A stretch of 64,000 nucleotides of DNA from Nocardioides oceani (GTDB taxonomy: Bacteria; Actinomycetota; Actinomycetes; Propionibacteriales; Nocardioidaceae), in contig NZ_JAUHJQ010000002.1 of NCBI RefSeq assembly GCF_030412965.1, forward strand, positions 372,001 through 436,000, in the 5' to 3' direction. Each line of letters starts with the position of its first letter. Position 1 is the first letter of the stretch. Of this stretch, positions 8,716-19,222 are shown one piece after another. Under the pieces are notes generated by a model that worked only from the letters and a program-made list of their open reading frames with translations, searched no databases and was not told the DNA's origin. The translations under genes and the position numbers were made by a program.

Positions 8716-9732
8716 ATGGACCTCCGCTTCCCCCGCCCGCTCCGACCCGGCGACCGGGTCGGGGTGACCGCCCCGTCGGCCGGCGTGGAGCCCGCGCTCA
8801 GGGCCCGCCTGGACGCCGGCGTCGCCGCGCTGGCCGAGCGGGGCCTGGAGGCGGTGCTGGGAGAGTGCCTCGGCACGGCCGGGGTCACCTCGGCGCCGAA
8901 GGAGCAGCGCGCCGCCGAGCTGACCGCGATGCTGTGCGACCCGACGATCGCGGCGGTCGTGCCGCCGTGGGGCGGGGAGCTCGGCATCGACGTGCTCGAC
9001 CAGCTCGACTGGGCCGCACTGGAGCAGGCGGAGCCGACCTGGCTGGTCGGCTTCAGCGACACCTCGTTGCTGCTCGTCGCCCTGACCACCCGGCTCGGCT
9101 GGGGGACCCTGCACGGCGCGAACCTGATGGACACCCGCTACGAGCCGCCGGCCGGCCTGCTGCACTGGGCCGACGTCGCCTCGGCGACCGGGCCGGTCAC
9201 CCAGCGCAGCCCGGGCCGGTACCGGACGAGCGGCTGGGACGACTACGAGGGCGACCCGGGCGTCCGCGCGATGACCCTCGACGGCGCCGGCACCTGGTCG
9301 GTCCTGGGCGGCGGCGGGGCCGACGTGACCGGACGGCTGGTCGGCGGGTGCGTGGAGATCATGGGGCCGATCGCCGGGACGCCGTACGGCGACGTGGGGG
9401 CGTTCGGCGAGGAGCACGCCGACGAGGGCCTGCTCGTCTACCTCGAGGCGTGCGAGGACGGCCCGTTCACCATCGCCCGGACGCTCCACGGGCTGCGGCT
9501 CGCCGGCTGGTTCGACCACGCCAACGCGGTGCTCGTCGGGCGGACCGGTGCCCCCGACCACCCGGCGATGAGCCAGCGCGAGGCGGTCGCCGACGCGCTC
9601 GGGCCGCTCGACGTGCCGGTCGTCCTGGACGTCGAGTGCGGCCACGTCCAGCCGTTCCTGCCGCTCGTCAACGGAGCCCTGGCCCGCGTCGTCGTCGACG
9701 GCGGCCGCCACGAGATCACCCAGGAGTGGTGA
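8716..9732 (+). CDS. S66-family LD-carboxypeptidase / microcin C immunity (MccF)-like
   Basis: 338 aa. N-terminal PGDRVGVTAPSAG and the nucleophile motif LVGFSDTS (Ser about 114) are typical of peptidase S66; the C-terminal half has YLEACEDGPFTIARTLHGLRLAG (Glu of the triad in LEACED) and ECGHVQP with the His. These enzymes cut LD-peptide bonds in murein tetrapeptides, or cleave microcin C-type nucleotide-peptide toxins in MccF relatives. The start at 8716 is favoured over ATG 8707 because GGGGGAGG ends 9 nt before it. No signal peptide, so it is probably cytoplasmic recycling or self-protection. A GNAT gene follows after 2 bp. Confidence 0.88.
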   Translation: MDLRFPRPLRPGDRVGVTAPSAGVEPALRARLDAGVAALAERGLEAVLGECLGTAGVTSAPKEQRAAELTAMLCDPTIAAVVPPWGGELGIDVLDQLDWAALEQAEPTWLVGFSDTSLLLVALTTRLGWGTLHGANLMDTRYEPPAGLLHWADVASATGPVTQRSPGRYRTSGWDDYEGDPGVRAMTLDGAGTWSVLGGGGADVTGRLVGGCVEIMGPIAGTPYGDVGAFGEEHADEGLLVYLEACEDGPFTIARTLHGLRLAGWFDHANAVLVGRTGAPDHPAMSQREAVADALGPLDVPVVLDVECGHVQPFLPLVNGALARVVVDGGRHEITQEW

Positions 9733-9734
9733 GG

Positions 9735-10457
9735 ATGCCCCACGTCGACGAGCACGGCCAGGCCGTCGGCGACGAGGTCCCCGGCTGGACGCCGCGGACC
9801 CCGCCCGCCCCGGTCGTCCTGGAGGGGCGGTACGTCCGGCTCGAGCCGGTCGCGGCCACCCACGCCGCGCCGCTCTTCGACGCGCTCGGCGGCGCCGAGG
9901 ACGCCCCGCTGTGGACCTACCGGCCCGCGGCGCAGCCGGCCGACGTGGCCGCCATGGCCCGTGACGTCGTCACCCCGCTGGCCTCCCACACCGGTTCACT
10001 GACCTTCGCGATCGTCCCCACCCAGGGGCCCGGCCCCGAGGAGGCGGCCGGCCTGGCGACGTACTGGCGCGTCGAGCCCGACCACGGCGTCATCGAGATC
10101 TCGGGGGTGCTGTTCGCCCGGCGCCTGCAGCGCACGCGCGCGGCGACCGAGGCGATGCACCTGATGATCGGCCACGCGGTCGAGGAGTGGGGCTACCGGC
10201 GCGTGGAGTGGAAGTGCGACGCGCTCAACGAGCCGAGCCGCCGGGCCGCGCTCCGGCTGGGCTTCACCTACGAAGGGCGGTTCCGCCAGCACATGGTGAC
10301 CAAGGGACGCACCCGCGACACCGACTGGTTCTCGATCGTCGACGGCGAGTGGCCGGGGATCCGGGCGGCCCACCAGCGGTGGCTGGACCCCGCGAACTTC
10401 GACGAGGCCGGGCAGCAGCGCAGCCCGCTGGAGGTCGGTCCGCGGTCACAGGGATGA
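9735..10457 (+). CDS. GNAT family N-acetyltransferase
   Basis: 240 aa, RimJ/RimL-type. An N-terminal extension to about residue 30 precedes LEGRYVRLEPV, then the acetyl-CoA fold with IEISGVLFARRLQRTRAATEAM and the C-terminal WKCDALNEPSRRAALRLGFTYEG block (key residues N-E-P-S-R-R-A-A-L-R-L-G-F). These features match acetyltransferases acting on small molecules or protein N-termini. ATG 9735 lies 2 bp after the S66 stop, with GGTGAGG at the junction acting as the RBS, so both genes are probably translated from one mRNA. The substrate is unknown. Confidence 0.88.
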   Translation: MPHVDEHGQAVGDEVPGWTPRTPPAPVVLEGRYVRLEPVAATHAAPLFDALGGAEDAPLWTYRPAAQPADVAAMARDVVTPLASHTGSLTFAIVPTQGPGPEEAAGLATYWRVEPDHGVIEISGVLFARRLQRTRAATEAMHLMIGHAVEEWGYRRVEWKCDALNEPSRRAALRLGFTYEGRFRQHMVTKGRTRDTDWFSIVDGEWPGIRAAHQRWLDPANFDEAGQQRSPLEVGPRSQG

Positions 10458-10488
10458 CGACGTCGGCGCCGGGTGCCAGGGTCGCGGC

Positions 10489-11700
10489 ATGGACCAACGG
10501 ATCAGCTTCGTGACGCTCGCCGCGGCCGACCTCGTCGCCAGCCGGGCGTTCTACTGCGACGGTCTCGGCTGGACGGCGGCGCTGGAGGTGCCCGGCGACG
10601 TCGTGATGATCGAGGTCGGCGAGCACGTCGTGCTGTCGCTGTGGGACCGGGCCGCGTTCGAGGCGGAGGTCGGGCCGATCGCGACCGGAGCCGGCGTGCC
10701 GCCGTTCACGCTGGCCCACAACGTCGCCACGCGCGCGGAGGTCGACACCGTCCTCGCCACCGCGCGGGCCGCCGGCGCCGACCCGGTCGGCGTCGCGGAG
10801 GAGCGCGCGTGGGGCGGGTACACCGGTTACTTCGCCGATCCGGACGGGTATCGGTGGGAGGTCGCGTACAACCCCGGACCCCTCGGACGGAAAGGTGCTG
10901 CCGTGAGCGATCCCCGAGACCCCTCCGAGCCGGGCGCCCAGGGCGGTCCGCACCCCGGGGCGCAGGCGCACGGGGAGTCGACCGCGGAGCCGACCACCGA
11001 GGCGATGAACGCCGCCGGTGACCGCGAGGACCGCGACGACCGGACCGTGCTGACCGGCCACGACGTCGAGGCCGAGCTGCTCGCGGACTGGCGGGTGATG
11101 TTCGACCAGCTCCACGCCCGGTTCGCGACGGGTGACTTCGCCACGGGGCTGCGCCTGGTCGCCGCGATCGGCGAGGCCGCCGAGGCGATGGACCACCACC
11201 CCGACGTCGAGCTGACGTACGCCGGGGTCGTGGTGCGACTGTCCAGCCACGACGTCGGCGGGGTCACCGCACGCGACGTCCGGCTCGCCCGCGAGGTCAG
11301 CGACGCGGCCGGCCGCCTCGGCGCCACGCCCGAGCCGCACCGGCTCTCGGTCCTCGAGCTGGCCCTCGACACCCCCGACCTCGAGGCGGTCCGGCCGTTC
11401 TGGGCCGCCCTGCTCGGCTACGAGGGGACCGACGAGGTGCCCGACGAGCTCCGCGACCCCAGCGGCCACGGGCCGACCCTGTGGTTCCAGGAGTCCGGGC
11501 CGCGCTCGCCGCAGGACGTCGAGCAGCGCTTCCACCTCGACCTCCGGGTCCCGCCCGAGGTGGCCGAGTCGCGCGTGCGCGCCGCGGTCGAGGCCGGCGG
11601 CACGCTGGTGACCGACGGCTACGCCCCGCGCTTCTGGGTCCTCGCCGACGCCCAGGGCAACCAGGCCTGCATCACCACCTGGCTCGGCCGCGAGTCCTGA
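10489..11700 (+). CDS. VOC - pterin-4a-carbinolamine dehydratase - VOC fusion
   Basis: Single uninterrupted frame of 403 aa with three modules. Residues 1-130: a VOC/glyoxalase domain (SFVTLAAADLVASRAFY ... YFADPDGYRWEVAYNPG). Residues about 185-280: a PhhB-like 4a-hydroxytetrahydrobiopterin dehydratase with MDHHPDVELTYAGV and SSHDVGGVTARDVRLA, carrying the family's HHP and H/D residues. Residues about 285-403: a second VOC domain. The linker (residues 131-180) is Gly/Pro/Glu-rich. An internal GTG at 10903 after GGAAAGG could start a separate dehydratase-VOC protein, the more usual two-domain arrangement. So either a true three-domain fusion or two proteins from one frame is possible. Confidence 0.82.
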   Translation: MDQRISFVTLAAADLVASRAFYCDGLGWTAALEVPGDVVMIEVGEHVVLSLWDRAAFEAEVGPIATGAGVPPFTLAHNVATRAEVDTVLATARAAGADPVGVAEERAWGGYTGYFADPDGYRWEVAYNPGPLGRKGAAVSDPRDPSEPGAQGGPHPGAQAHGESTAEPTTEAMNAAGDREDRDDRTVLTGHDVEAELLADWRVMFDQLHARFATGDFATGLRLVAAIGEAAEAMDHHPDVELTYAGVVVRLSSHDVGGVTARDVRLAREVSDAAGRLGATPEPHRLSVLELALDTPDLEAVRPFWAALLGYEGTDEVPDELRDPSGHGPTLWFQESGPRSPQDVEQRFHLDLRVPPEVAESRVRAAVEAGGTLVTDGYAPRFWVLADAQGNQACITTWLGRES

Positions 11701-11756
11701 ACCGCGCCCAGCCCCGCTCGGTGGGGCGGCCGGCGAGCGAACCGGCAGAGCGAACG

Positions 11757-11842
11757 TTTCATCGGCCGGCCGACAGAACTCCCGGTCGGACGATGGAACT
11801 TCATCGGCCAACCGGGAGCTTCATCGGCCGGCCGACAAAACT
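11757..11842 (+). repeat. three short CGGCCGGCCGA-type repeats
   Basis: Between the fusion gene and the ilvB leader, TTTCATCGGCCGGCCGACA, TTCATCGGCCAACCGGGAG and TTCATCGGCCGGCCGACAA occur within 86 bp, the first and third followed by RAACT. Two copies contain the 10-bp palindrome CGGCCGGCCG. No gene is seen in 11701-11940. Confidence 0.6.
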
Positions 11843-11952
11843 GCCGCCCCCCGGCCCCACCCCGTGCCAACATGTGGGACCCGCGTCCCGTATGCTGGGA
11901 CGGCAGCCGTGACCGGGTGACGGGCGCGGGGCCGGGCGGCTACCGTGGTCGC

Positions 11953-11994
11953 ATGCGCCAGGACCTCCTTGTACGCACGCGACGCGTGGGCTGA
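11953..11994 (+). CDS. ilvB leader peptide
   Basis: 13-codon [22 protein letters not shown] (11941-11946) lies 6 nt before the ATG, so it is probably the leaderless first ORF of the ilvBNC transcript. The Leu-Leu-Val codons precede RNA that can form a stem (GACGCGT 11981-11987 with ACGCGTC 12011-12017, and GGCTG 11989-11993 with CAGCC 12005-12009), followed by a terminator. Leader-peptide attenuators upstream of ilvB are known in Corynebacterium, Mycobacterium and Streptomyces, and this peptide is of that type. Ribosome stalling at Leu/Val codons would block the first stem and favour read-through. Confidence 0.85.
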   Translation: MRQDLLVRTRRVG

Positions 11995-12018
11995 GCAGAC
12001 GCTCCAGCCGACGCGTCA

Positions 12019-12050
12019 CCCCTCGCCCGCCTGCGGCCGAGGGGTTTTTT
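12019..12050 (+). terminator. ilvB attenuator terminator
   Basis: CCCCTCG (12019-12025) pairs with CGAGGGG (12038-12044), followed directly by TTTTTT (12045-12050). It lies 25 nt after the leader-peptide stop and 52 nt before ilvB: the intrinsic terminator of the attenuator. Confidence 0.9.
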
Positions 12051-12101
12051 GTTGGGCACGCGCATGACCACGCACCACCACCGGAACGGGGAAGCGAGAA
12101 G

Positions 12102-13865
12102 ATGACCGAGCAGATCACGGGCGCCCAGAGCCTGGTCGCGTCGCTGGAGGCCGCGGGGGTCACCGACGTCTTCGGGATCCCGGGCGGCGCGATCCTCCCG
12201 GCGTACGACCCGCTCATGGACTCCTCGATCCGGCACATCCTGGTCCGCCACGAGCAGGGTGCCGGCCACGCCGCTCAGGGGTACGCCGCGGCGACCGGCC
12301 GCGTCGGCGTGTGCATGGCGACCTCCGGGCCGGGCGCGACGAACCTGGTCACCCCGATCGCGGACGCCCACATGGACTCGGTCCCGATGGTGGCCGTCAC
12401 CGGCCAGGTCGGCGCGTCGATGATCGGCACCGACGCCTTCCAGGAGGCCGACATCCGCGGCATCACGATGCCGATCACCAAGCACAACTTCCTGGTCACC
12501 GATCCCGCAGAGATCCCGCAGCGCGTCGCGGAGGCCTTCCACATCGCCTCCACCGGCCGACCCGGCCCGGTGCTCGTCGACGTCGCGAAGTCCGCGCTCG
12601 AGGCGCTCACCACGTTCCGCTGGCCGACCGAGCTGCATCTGCCCGGCTACCGACCCGTCACCAAGCCGCACGCCAAGCAGATCCGCGAGGCTGCCCGGCT
12701 GATCCTCGAGGCCCGCCGACCGGTGCTGTACGTCGGCGGCGGCACGATCCGCTCGGGCGCCTCCGCCGAGCTGCGCACCCTCGCCGAGCTGACCGGCATG
12801 CCGGTCGTGACCACCCTGATGGCGCGCGGCGCGTTCCCCGACAGCCACCCGCAGCACCTCGGCATGCCGGGCATGCACGGCTCGGTCTCGGCGGTCGCCG
12901 GCCTGCAGAAGTCCGACCTGATCATCAGCCTCGGCGCGCGCTTCGACGACCGGGTGACCGGCCGGCTCGACTCCTTCGCGCCGAACGCGAAGGTCATCCA
13001 CGCCGACATCGACCCCGCGGAGATCGGCAAGAACCGGCACGCCGACGTCCCGATCGTCGGCGACTGCCGCGAGGTCATCGCCGACCTGGTGGCCCTGCTC
13101 CGCGCGGAGGCCGACGCGGGCCACACCGGCGACTACGAGGCGTGGGTGGAGTTCCTCGCGGGCATCAAGCGCCGCTACCCGCTCGGCTACGAGACCCCGG
13201 CCGACGGCAGCCTGGCGCCGCAGCACGTCATCCAGCGGCTCGGCGAGATCGCCGGCCCCGACACGATCTACACCTCCGGCGTCGGCCAGCACCAGATGTG
13301 GGCCGCGCAGTTCATCGGCTACGAGAAGCCGATGACCTGGCTCAACTCCGGCGGGCTCGGCACCATGGGCTACTCCGTGCCGGCCGCGATGGGCGCCAAG
13401 GTGGGCGCCCCCGACACCACCGTGTGGGCGATCGACGGCGACGGCTGCTTCCAGATGACCAACCAGGAGCTGGCCACCTGCGCGATCAACGACATCCCGA
13501 TCAAGGTCGCGGTCGTCAACAACGAGTCGCTCGGCATGGTGCGGCAGTGGCAGACGCTGTTCTACAACTCCCGCTACTCCAACACCGACCTGCACTCCAA
13601 GCGCATCCCGGACTTCGTCAAGCTCGCCGAGGCGTACGGGTGCGTCGGCCTGTCCTGCGAGAGCCCCGCGGACGTCGACTCGGTCATCGAGAAGGCCATG
13701 TCGATCAACGACGTGCCGGTCGTGGTCGACTTCCGCGTCAACCGCGACGCGATGGTCTGGCCGATGGTCGCCGCCGGCAAGAGCAACGACGAGATCAAGT
13801 ACGCACGTGACCTCGCACCCGACTTCGACCGGGTCGAGGACGACTGGGAGGTCCGACCGGCATGA
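12102..13865 (+). CDS. ilvB: acetolactate synthase large subunit
   Basis: 587 aa, TPP-dependent AHAS catalytic subunit, first common step of Val/Leu/Ile synthesis. Seen: [11 protein letters not shown] and the catalytic Glu region [15 protein letters not shown], the [13 protein letters not shown] loop, and the TPP motif [15 protein letters not shown] ending near [12 protein letters not shown]. Length is normal. ATG 12102 follows GAAGCGAGAAG. The stop overlaps the ilvN start (ATGA), which couples translation of the two subunits. Expression is expected to depend on the leader-peptide attenuator at 11953-12050. Confidence 0.97.
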   Translation: MTEQITGAQSLVASLEAAGVTDVFGIPGGAILPAYDPLMDSSIRHILVRHEQGAGHAAQGYAAATGRVGVCMATSGPGATNLVTPIADAHMDSVPMVAVTGQVGASMIGTDAFQEADIRGITMPITKHNFLVTDPAEIPQRVAEAFHIASTGRPGPVLVDVAKSALEALTTFRWPTELHLPGYRPVTKPHAKQIREAARLILEARRPVLYVGGGTIRSGASAELRTLAELTGMPVVTTLMARGAFPDSHPQHLGMPGMHGSVSAVAGLQKSDLIISLGARFDDRVTGRLDSFAPNAKVIHADIDPAEIGKNRHADVPIVGDCREVIADLVALLRAEADAGHTGDYEAWVEFLAGIKRRYPLGYETPADGSLAPQHVIQRLGEIAGPDTIYTSGVGQHQMWAAQFIGYEKPMTWLNSGGLGTMGYSVPAAMGAKVGAPDTTVWAIDGDGCFQMTNQELATCAINDIPIKVAVVNNESLGMVRQWQTLFYNSRYSNTDLHSKRIPDFVKLAEAYGCVGLSCESPADVDSVIEKAMSINDVPVVVDFRVNRDAMVWPMVAAGKSNDEIKYARDLAPDFDRVEDDWEVRPA

Positions 13866-14401
13866 CGAAGCACACCCTGAGCGTCCTGGTGGAGGACAAG
13901 CCCGGTGTCCTCGCCCGGATCGCCGGCCTCTTCAGCCGCCGCGGCTTCAACATCGACTCGCTCGCGGTCGGGCCGACCGAGCACGCCGACGTCTCCCGGA
14001 TGACCATCGTCGTCAACGTGGAGTCCTCCCCGCTGGAGCAGGTGACCAAGCAGCTCAACAAGCTGGTCGAGGTCATCAAGATCGTCGAGCTCGACCCGAC
14101 CGCATCGGTCGACCGCGAGCTCGTCCTGGTCAAGGTCGCCGCCACCGCGGAGACCCGGGGCCAGGTGCTCGACACCGTCCAGCTCTTCCGCGCCAAGGTC
14201 ATCGACGTGGCCCCCGACGCGGTCACCATCCAGATCACCGGCAACGCCGGCAAGATCGCGGACTTCCTGCGCGTGCTGGAGCCGTTCGGCATCCGCGAGC
14301 TCGTGCAGTCCGGGATGGTCGCCATCGGCCGGGGCTCCCGGTCGATCTCCGAGCGCAACCTGCGCCCGGTCACCGTCCCCGCCCGCCCGGCCGTCGGCTG
14401 A
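13862..14401 (+). CDS. ilvN: acetolactate synthase small (regulatory) subunit
   Basis: 179 aa. An N-terminal ACT domain ([31 protein letters not shown]; key residues G-V-L-A-R and R-G-F-N-I) gives valine feedback control, followed by the C-terminal ALS_ss_C domain ending [15 protein letters not shown]. It activates IlvB and confers end-product sensitivity. The ATG overlaps the ilvB stop by 4 nt. A 105-bp C-rich, G-poor gap follows before ilvC, with no clear terminator, so the three genes are likely one operon. Confidence 0.97.
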   Translation: MTKHTLSVLVEDKPGVLARIAGLFSRRGFNIDSLAVGPTEHADVSRMTIVVNVESSPLEQVTKQLNKLVEVIKIVELDPTASVDRELVLVKVAATAETRGQVLDTVQLFRAKVIDVAPDAVTIQITGNAGKIADFLRVLEPFGIRELVQSGMVAIGRGSRSISERNLRPVTVPARPAVG

Positions 14402-15535
<1,134 letters not shown>

Positions 15536-15581
15536 CCCGGCACCAGGAACAAACGCGGGCAGGCGACGCGTTCTGGATCTC

Positions 15582-16301
15582 ATGCGCATCGAGATCTGGA
15601 GCGACGTCGTCTGCCCGTGGTGCTACGTGGGCAAGCGCCGTCTGGAGAAGGCACTGGCCGGCTTCGAGCACCGCGACGCGGTCGAGGTGGTCTACCGGTC
15701 CTTCGAGCTCGACCCGTCGGCCCCGCAGCACGGGCACGAGTCGACCCTGAGCCAGCTGGCCAAGAAGTACGGCCAGTCCGAGGAGCAGATGCGCGCCGGC
15801 ATGCAGTCGCTCATCGAGACCGCGGCGGGGGAGGGCCTGGAGATGCGGCTCTTCGACAACGTCCACACCAACACCGTCGACGCCCACCGGCTGCTGCACC
15901 TCGCGCTCGAGGCCGGCGGCCCTGCGCTGCAGCGCGAGCTCAAGGAGCAGCTGCTGGCGGCGTACTTCCTGCGCGCCGAGGACGTCGGCGACCACGACGT
16001 GCTCCGTGCCGCGGCCCGCACGGCCGGCGTCGTCGACGCCGTGGGGCAGGAGCGGGTCGACGCGGTGCTCGCGGACGGCGAGTACGCCGACGCGGTCGCC
16101 GCCGACGTCGCCCAGGCACGCGCGTACGGTGCCACCGGCGTGCCGTTCTTCGTCGTCGACCAGCGCTACGGCGTCTCCGGCGCCCAGCCGACCGAGGTCT
16201 TCGAGCAGGTCCTCGCCACCGCGTGGGCCGACGCGAACCCGGTCCTGCAGACGGTCGGCGGCGACGCGGACGCCTGCGGCCCCGACGGCTGCGCGATCTG
16301 A
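15582..16301 (+). CDS. DsbA-family (FrnE-like) thiol oxidoreductase
   Basis: 239 aa, MRIEIWSDVVCPWCYVGKRRLEKAL at the start: a thioredoxin-fold CPWC active site at Cys11/Cys14 with no signal peptide, the hallmark of cytoplasmic FrnE/2-hydroxychromene-2-carboxylate isomerase-like DsbA proteins. DNVHTNTVDAHRLLHLA and GVPFFVVDQRYGVSGAQP (cis-Pro in GVPFF) are family motifs. An extra Cys pair near the C-terminus (DACGPDGCAI) is noteworthy. It likely handles thiol-disulfide or redox stress; it lies 46 bp after ilvC but is functionally unrelated. Confidence 0.9.
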   Translation: MRIEIWSDVVCPWCYVGKRRLEKALAGFEHRDAVEVVYRSFELDPSAPQHGHESTLSQLAKKYGQSEEQMRAGMQSLIETAAGEGLEMRLFDNVHTNTVDAHRLLHLALEAGGPALQRELKEQLLAAYFLRAEDVGDHDVLRAAARTAGVVDAVGQERVDAVLADGEYADAVAADVAQARAYGATGVPFFVVDQRYGVSGAQPTEVFEQVLATAWADANPVLQTVGGDADACGPDGCAI

Positions 16302-16345
16302 GCTGACCCCTCGGCCGGAACCGGCAGGCGAGCGCCCCGCCGCGG

Positions 16346-16909
16346 TCAGCCGGTCGCGCCCGCAGGGTCGGCGAGGGCCCGGCGGGTGACCTCGTCGGCA
16401 GGCAGGCCGGGGTTGCGCTCGAGGGCCGGTTGCAGGATCCGCAGGACGTCGGCGATGTCGCGGACGTACGGCGTGTTGACGGTGAGCTGACGGTCGGGAT
16501 GCGTCACGACCACCTTCCAGGTGCCGCTGACCGTCGAGCCGACCGCCGCGCCCTTGTGGTCGAGGCGGGCCGTCGTCGGGGGCAGCAGGGTCATCGCGAC
16601 GTCCTTGCCGAAGACGACCTGGTGCAGCTCGTCGCGGTCGTGGTCCACCCACACCTTCGCGGTCCACGCCTGCACGACGCCGGCCACCGAGGCCACCCCG
16701 ATCAGCACCACCAGCGGGAAGCCGATGACGTTCGTCGTCGTCCACTCCAGGTCGCCGGTGGCGACCTGCGCCAGCGCCCACACCAGGGCCGCCCCGAAGA
16801 GCGCCCCCACGAGGGTGGCCGCCACCCGGACGGGCAGGGCCGGCGTGAGCACCTCGCTGCGCCCCCGAGGGGCGTCCGGGCCGGCATGGTCGGGTGTGGG
16901 CTCGGGCAC
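16346..16909 (-). CDS. membrane protein with two transmembrane helices
   Basis: 187 aa from GTG 16909. After a Pro-rich N-terminus two hydrophobic helices appear (VAATLVGALFGAALVWAL and VIGFPLVVLIGVASVAGVV, each about 18-20 residues), followed by a soluble domain with KVWVDHDRDELHQVVFGKDVAM and HPDRQLTVNTPYVRDIADVLRIL. The layout resembles short actinobacterial membrane proteins with a PH-like domain after two helices, but I cannot name it. It converges with the DsbA-like gene, 44 bp apart, and diverges from the gene at 16991. Confidence 0.65.
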   Translation of the reverse strand: MPEPTPDHAGPDAPRGRSEVLTPALPVRVAATLVGALFGAALVWALAQVATGDLEWTTTNVIGFPLVVLIGVASVAGVVQAWTAKVWVDHDRDELHQVVFGKDVAMTLLPPTTARLDHKGAAVGSTVSGTWKVVVTHPDRQLTVNTPYVRDIADVLRILQPALERNPGLPADEVTRRALADPAGATG

Positions 16910-16990
16910 GGCCGGATCCTGCCACGCCTGGGGGCTCCGCCCCAGCAGGGCGCCCGGTGTCCCGGAGCACCCGATGGGCACCGGGGCGGG

Positions 16991-17461
16991 GTGCAGACGT
17001 TCCTCCCGTACGCCGACTTCGACCGCTCCGCCCGCGTGCTGGACCAGAAGCGCCTGGGCAAGCAGCGGGTGGAGTGCATCCAGGTGCTGCGTGGGCTGAC
17101 CGTGCCGACGTACGGCTGGCGCAACCACCCGGCCGTCAAGATGTGGCGCGGCCACCTCGAGGCGCTGGGCCGGTACTCCTTCGCCTGCTGCGAGGCGTGG
17201 GTCGAGCTGGGGTACGGCGACACCTGCGCGGCGACCATCGGCAGCGACCTGGCGGCGGCCGGTGTGCGGGAGGTGCGCACGCAGGCCGAGCTGGCCGAGG
17301 CCGGGGAGCTGCCGCCGTGGCTCGGCGACGAGGCGCTGCACCGCAGCCACCAGTCGAACCTCGTGCGCAAGGACCCCGACCACTACGGGCCGCTCTTCCC
17401 CGGGGTGCCCGGCGACCTGCCCTATGTCTGGCCGCCGGACCCGACCTCCTCCGCGGCCTGA
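16991..17461 (+). CDS. Pyr_excise / MSMEG_6728-family protein
   Basis: 156 aa from GTG 16991. The conserved N-terminus [27 protein letters not shown] (key residues F-L-P-Y, D-F, L-D-x-K-R-L-G-K-Q-R) and [22 protein letters not shown] match the family annotated as pyrimidine-dimer glycosylase-like or MSMEG_6728. T4 endonuclease V-type repair activity is only an inference from the family name. The 3' end overlaps the convergent ABC-F gene by about 40 bp. Confidence 0.75.
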   Translation: MQTFLPYADFDRSARVLDQKRLGKQRVECIQVLRGLTVPTYGWRNHPAVKMWRGHLEALGRYSFACCEAWVELGYGDTCAATIGSDLAAAGVREVRTQAELAEAGELPPWLGDEALHRSHQSNLVRKDPDHYGPLFPGVPGDLPYVWPPDPTSSAA

Positions 17462-19038
17462 GCGCCCAGGTCCAGCACCCGGTCCACGCCGACGTCGGCG
17501 AGGAAGCGCTGGTCGTGGCTGGCCACGACCAGCGCGCCGCGGTAGGACGCCAGCGCCGAGACCAGGGCGTCGTACGACGCGAGGTCGAGGTTGTTGGTCG
17601 GCTCGTCGAGCAGCAGCAGCTGCGGTGCCGGGTCGGCCAGCAGCAGCGCGGCCAGCGTCGCGCGGAACCGCTCACCGCCCGACAGCGTCCCCACCCGCCG
17701 GTCGCCGGCCCTGCCGCGGAACAGGAACCGGGCCAGCCGCCCCCGCACGTCGCCGGGCTCGTGGCCGGGCGCCCGCGCGGCGACGTTCTCGACCACCGTC
17801 GCGTCGTCGTCGAGCAGGTCGAGCCGCTGGGGGAGCAGTGCCACCGGGACGTGCACCCGGGCGGACCCGGCGGCCGGGGCGAGCCGGCCGGCGAGGGTGT
17901 GGAGCAGCGTCGTCTTGCCCGCGCCGTTGGGGCCGACGACCGCGACCCGGTCCGGCCCCGCCACGTCGAGCGACACCGCTCGGCCGGTGCGCAGCACCAG
18001 CGCGTCGGTGCTGAGCACGAGCCGGCCGCGCGGCACCTCGGTGCCGGGCAGGTCGACCCGGATCTCGCGGTCCTCGCGCAGCCGGGCCTCGGCGTCCTCG
18101 AGCCGACCGCGGGCCGCCTCGAGCCGCTCCTCGTGCACCCTGCGGTACGTCGCCGCCGACCGCTCCGCGGCGTTGCGCTTCCCTCCCGCCACGATCGGCG
18201 GCAGGCTGCCCGACAGCTGCACGGCTCGGCCCCGCCGCCGGCGCTGCGCGAGGACCCGCTCGGCCTCCTCACGGTCGGCCCGCTGGCGCCGCAGGTCGGC
18301 CCGCGCGGTCGAGACGGCTTGAGCGGCGGCCTCCTGCTCGGCGGCGACCTGCGCGGCGTAGGACGACCACCCGCCGCCGTACCAGCGGACCGTCCCGTCG
18401 CGCAGCTCGCCGATCCGGTCGACGTGCTCGAGCAGGTCGCGGTCGTGGCTGACGACCAGCAGCGTCCGGCTCCAGCCGGCGACGAGGTCGTGCACCTGCG
18501 CGCGGGCGGCGGCGTCGAGGTCGTTGGTCGGCTCGTCGAGCAGCAGGACGTCGGGGCGGCCCAGCAGCACGCGGGCCAGGCCGAGCCGGGTGACCTCGCC
18601 GCCGGACAGCTCGCCGAGCCGGCGGTCCAGGACGCCGGCGGGCAGCCCGAGCCGCCCGAGCTCGGCGACCGCGCGGTCCTCGGCGTCCCAGTCGTCGCCG
18701 ATGACGTCGTAGTGGTGCTGGTCGACCGAGCCGGCCTCGACCGCGCGGAGCGCCCGCCGCACCTCGGTCAGGCCGAGCAGGTCGGCGACGGGGCGGTCGG
18801 CGTCGAGGGTGAGGTCCTGGGGCAGGTGGCCGACCTCGCCGGTCACGGTGACCCGGCCGGTCGTGGGCGCCAGGACGCCGGCGACGAGCCGGAGCAGCGT
18901 CGACTTGCCGGAGCCGTTGGCGCCGACGAGGCCGGAGCGACCCGGCGGCAGGAGGAGGTCGAGGTCCCGCAGGGCGGGGGTGCCGTCGGGCCAGGTGAGG
19001 CCGACGGAGGACAGCGCGACGACAGGGGACGAGGGCAC
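17422..19038 (-). CDS. ABC-F family ATPase
   Basis: 538 aa, two ABC ATPase domains without membrane helices. First domain: Walker [10 protein letters not shown], signature LSGGE, Walker [13 protein letters not shown]. Second domain: [26 protein letters not shown]. The linker between them is the long charged coiled-coil typical of ABC-F ([38 protein letters not shown] in part). Such proteins act on the ribosome, in translation quality control or antibiotic protection. The GTG at 19038 has GGGAG 5 nt upstream; an in-frame ATG at 19146 would add a Pro/Arg-rich tail. The MocR gene ends 184 bp upstream on the same strand. Confidence 0.9.
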   Translation of the reverse strand: MPSSPVVALSSVGLTWPDGTPALRDLDLLLPPGRSGLVGANGSGKSTLLRLVAGVLAPTTGRVTVTGEVGHLPQDLTLDADRPVADLLGLTEVRRALRAVEAGSVDQHHYDVIGDDWDAEDRAVAELGRLGLPAGVLDRRLGELSGGEVTRLGLARVLLGRPDVLLLDEPTNDLDAAARAQVHDLVAGWSRTLLVVSHDRDLLEHVDRIGELRDGTVRWYGGGWSSYAAQVAAEQEAAAQAVSTARADLRRQRADREEAERVLAQRRRRGRAVQLSGSLPPIVAGGKRNAAERSAATYRRVHEERLEAARGRLEDAEARLREDREIRVDLPGTEVPRGRLVLSTDALVLRTGRAVSLDVAGPDRVAVVGPNGAGKTTLLHTLAGRLAPAAGSARVHVPVALLPQRLDLLDDDATVVENVAARAPGHEPGDVRGRLARFLFRGRAGDRRVGTLSGGERFRATLAALLLADPAPQLLLLDEPTNNLDLASYDALVSALASYRGALVVASHDQRFLADVGVDRVLDLGAQAAEEVGSGGQT

Positions 19039-19222
19039 GGTTGCTCCCGGGGAGGTGGGGGATGCGTCGCGCGGCCGGGTCGGCTCACGCGGCGCGGGGA
19101 TCACCTCAGCGGAACAACGCGGCTCCTGTCGTCGGGGATGGGACACCGCGATCCTAGGGACGTCCCGGGCCGGGCTCCACCGGTTTTCCCAGGCCCCCGG
19201 GTCCCTCGGACCACCTGTGTTC

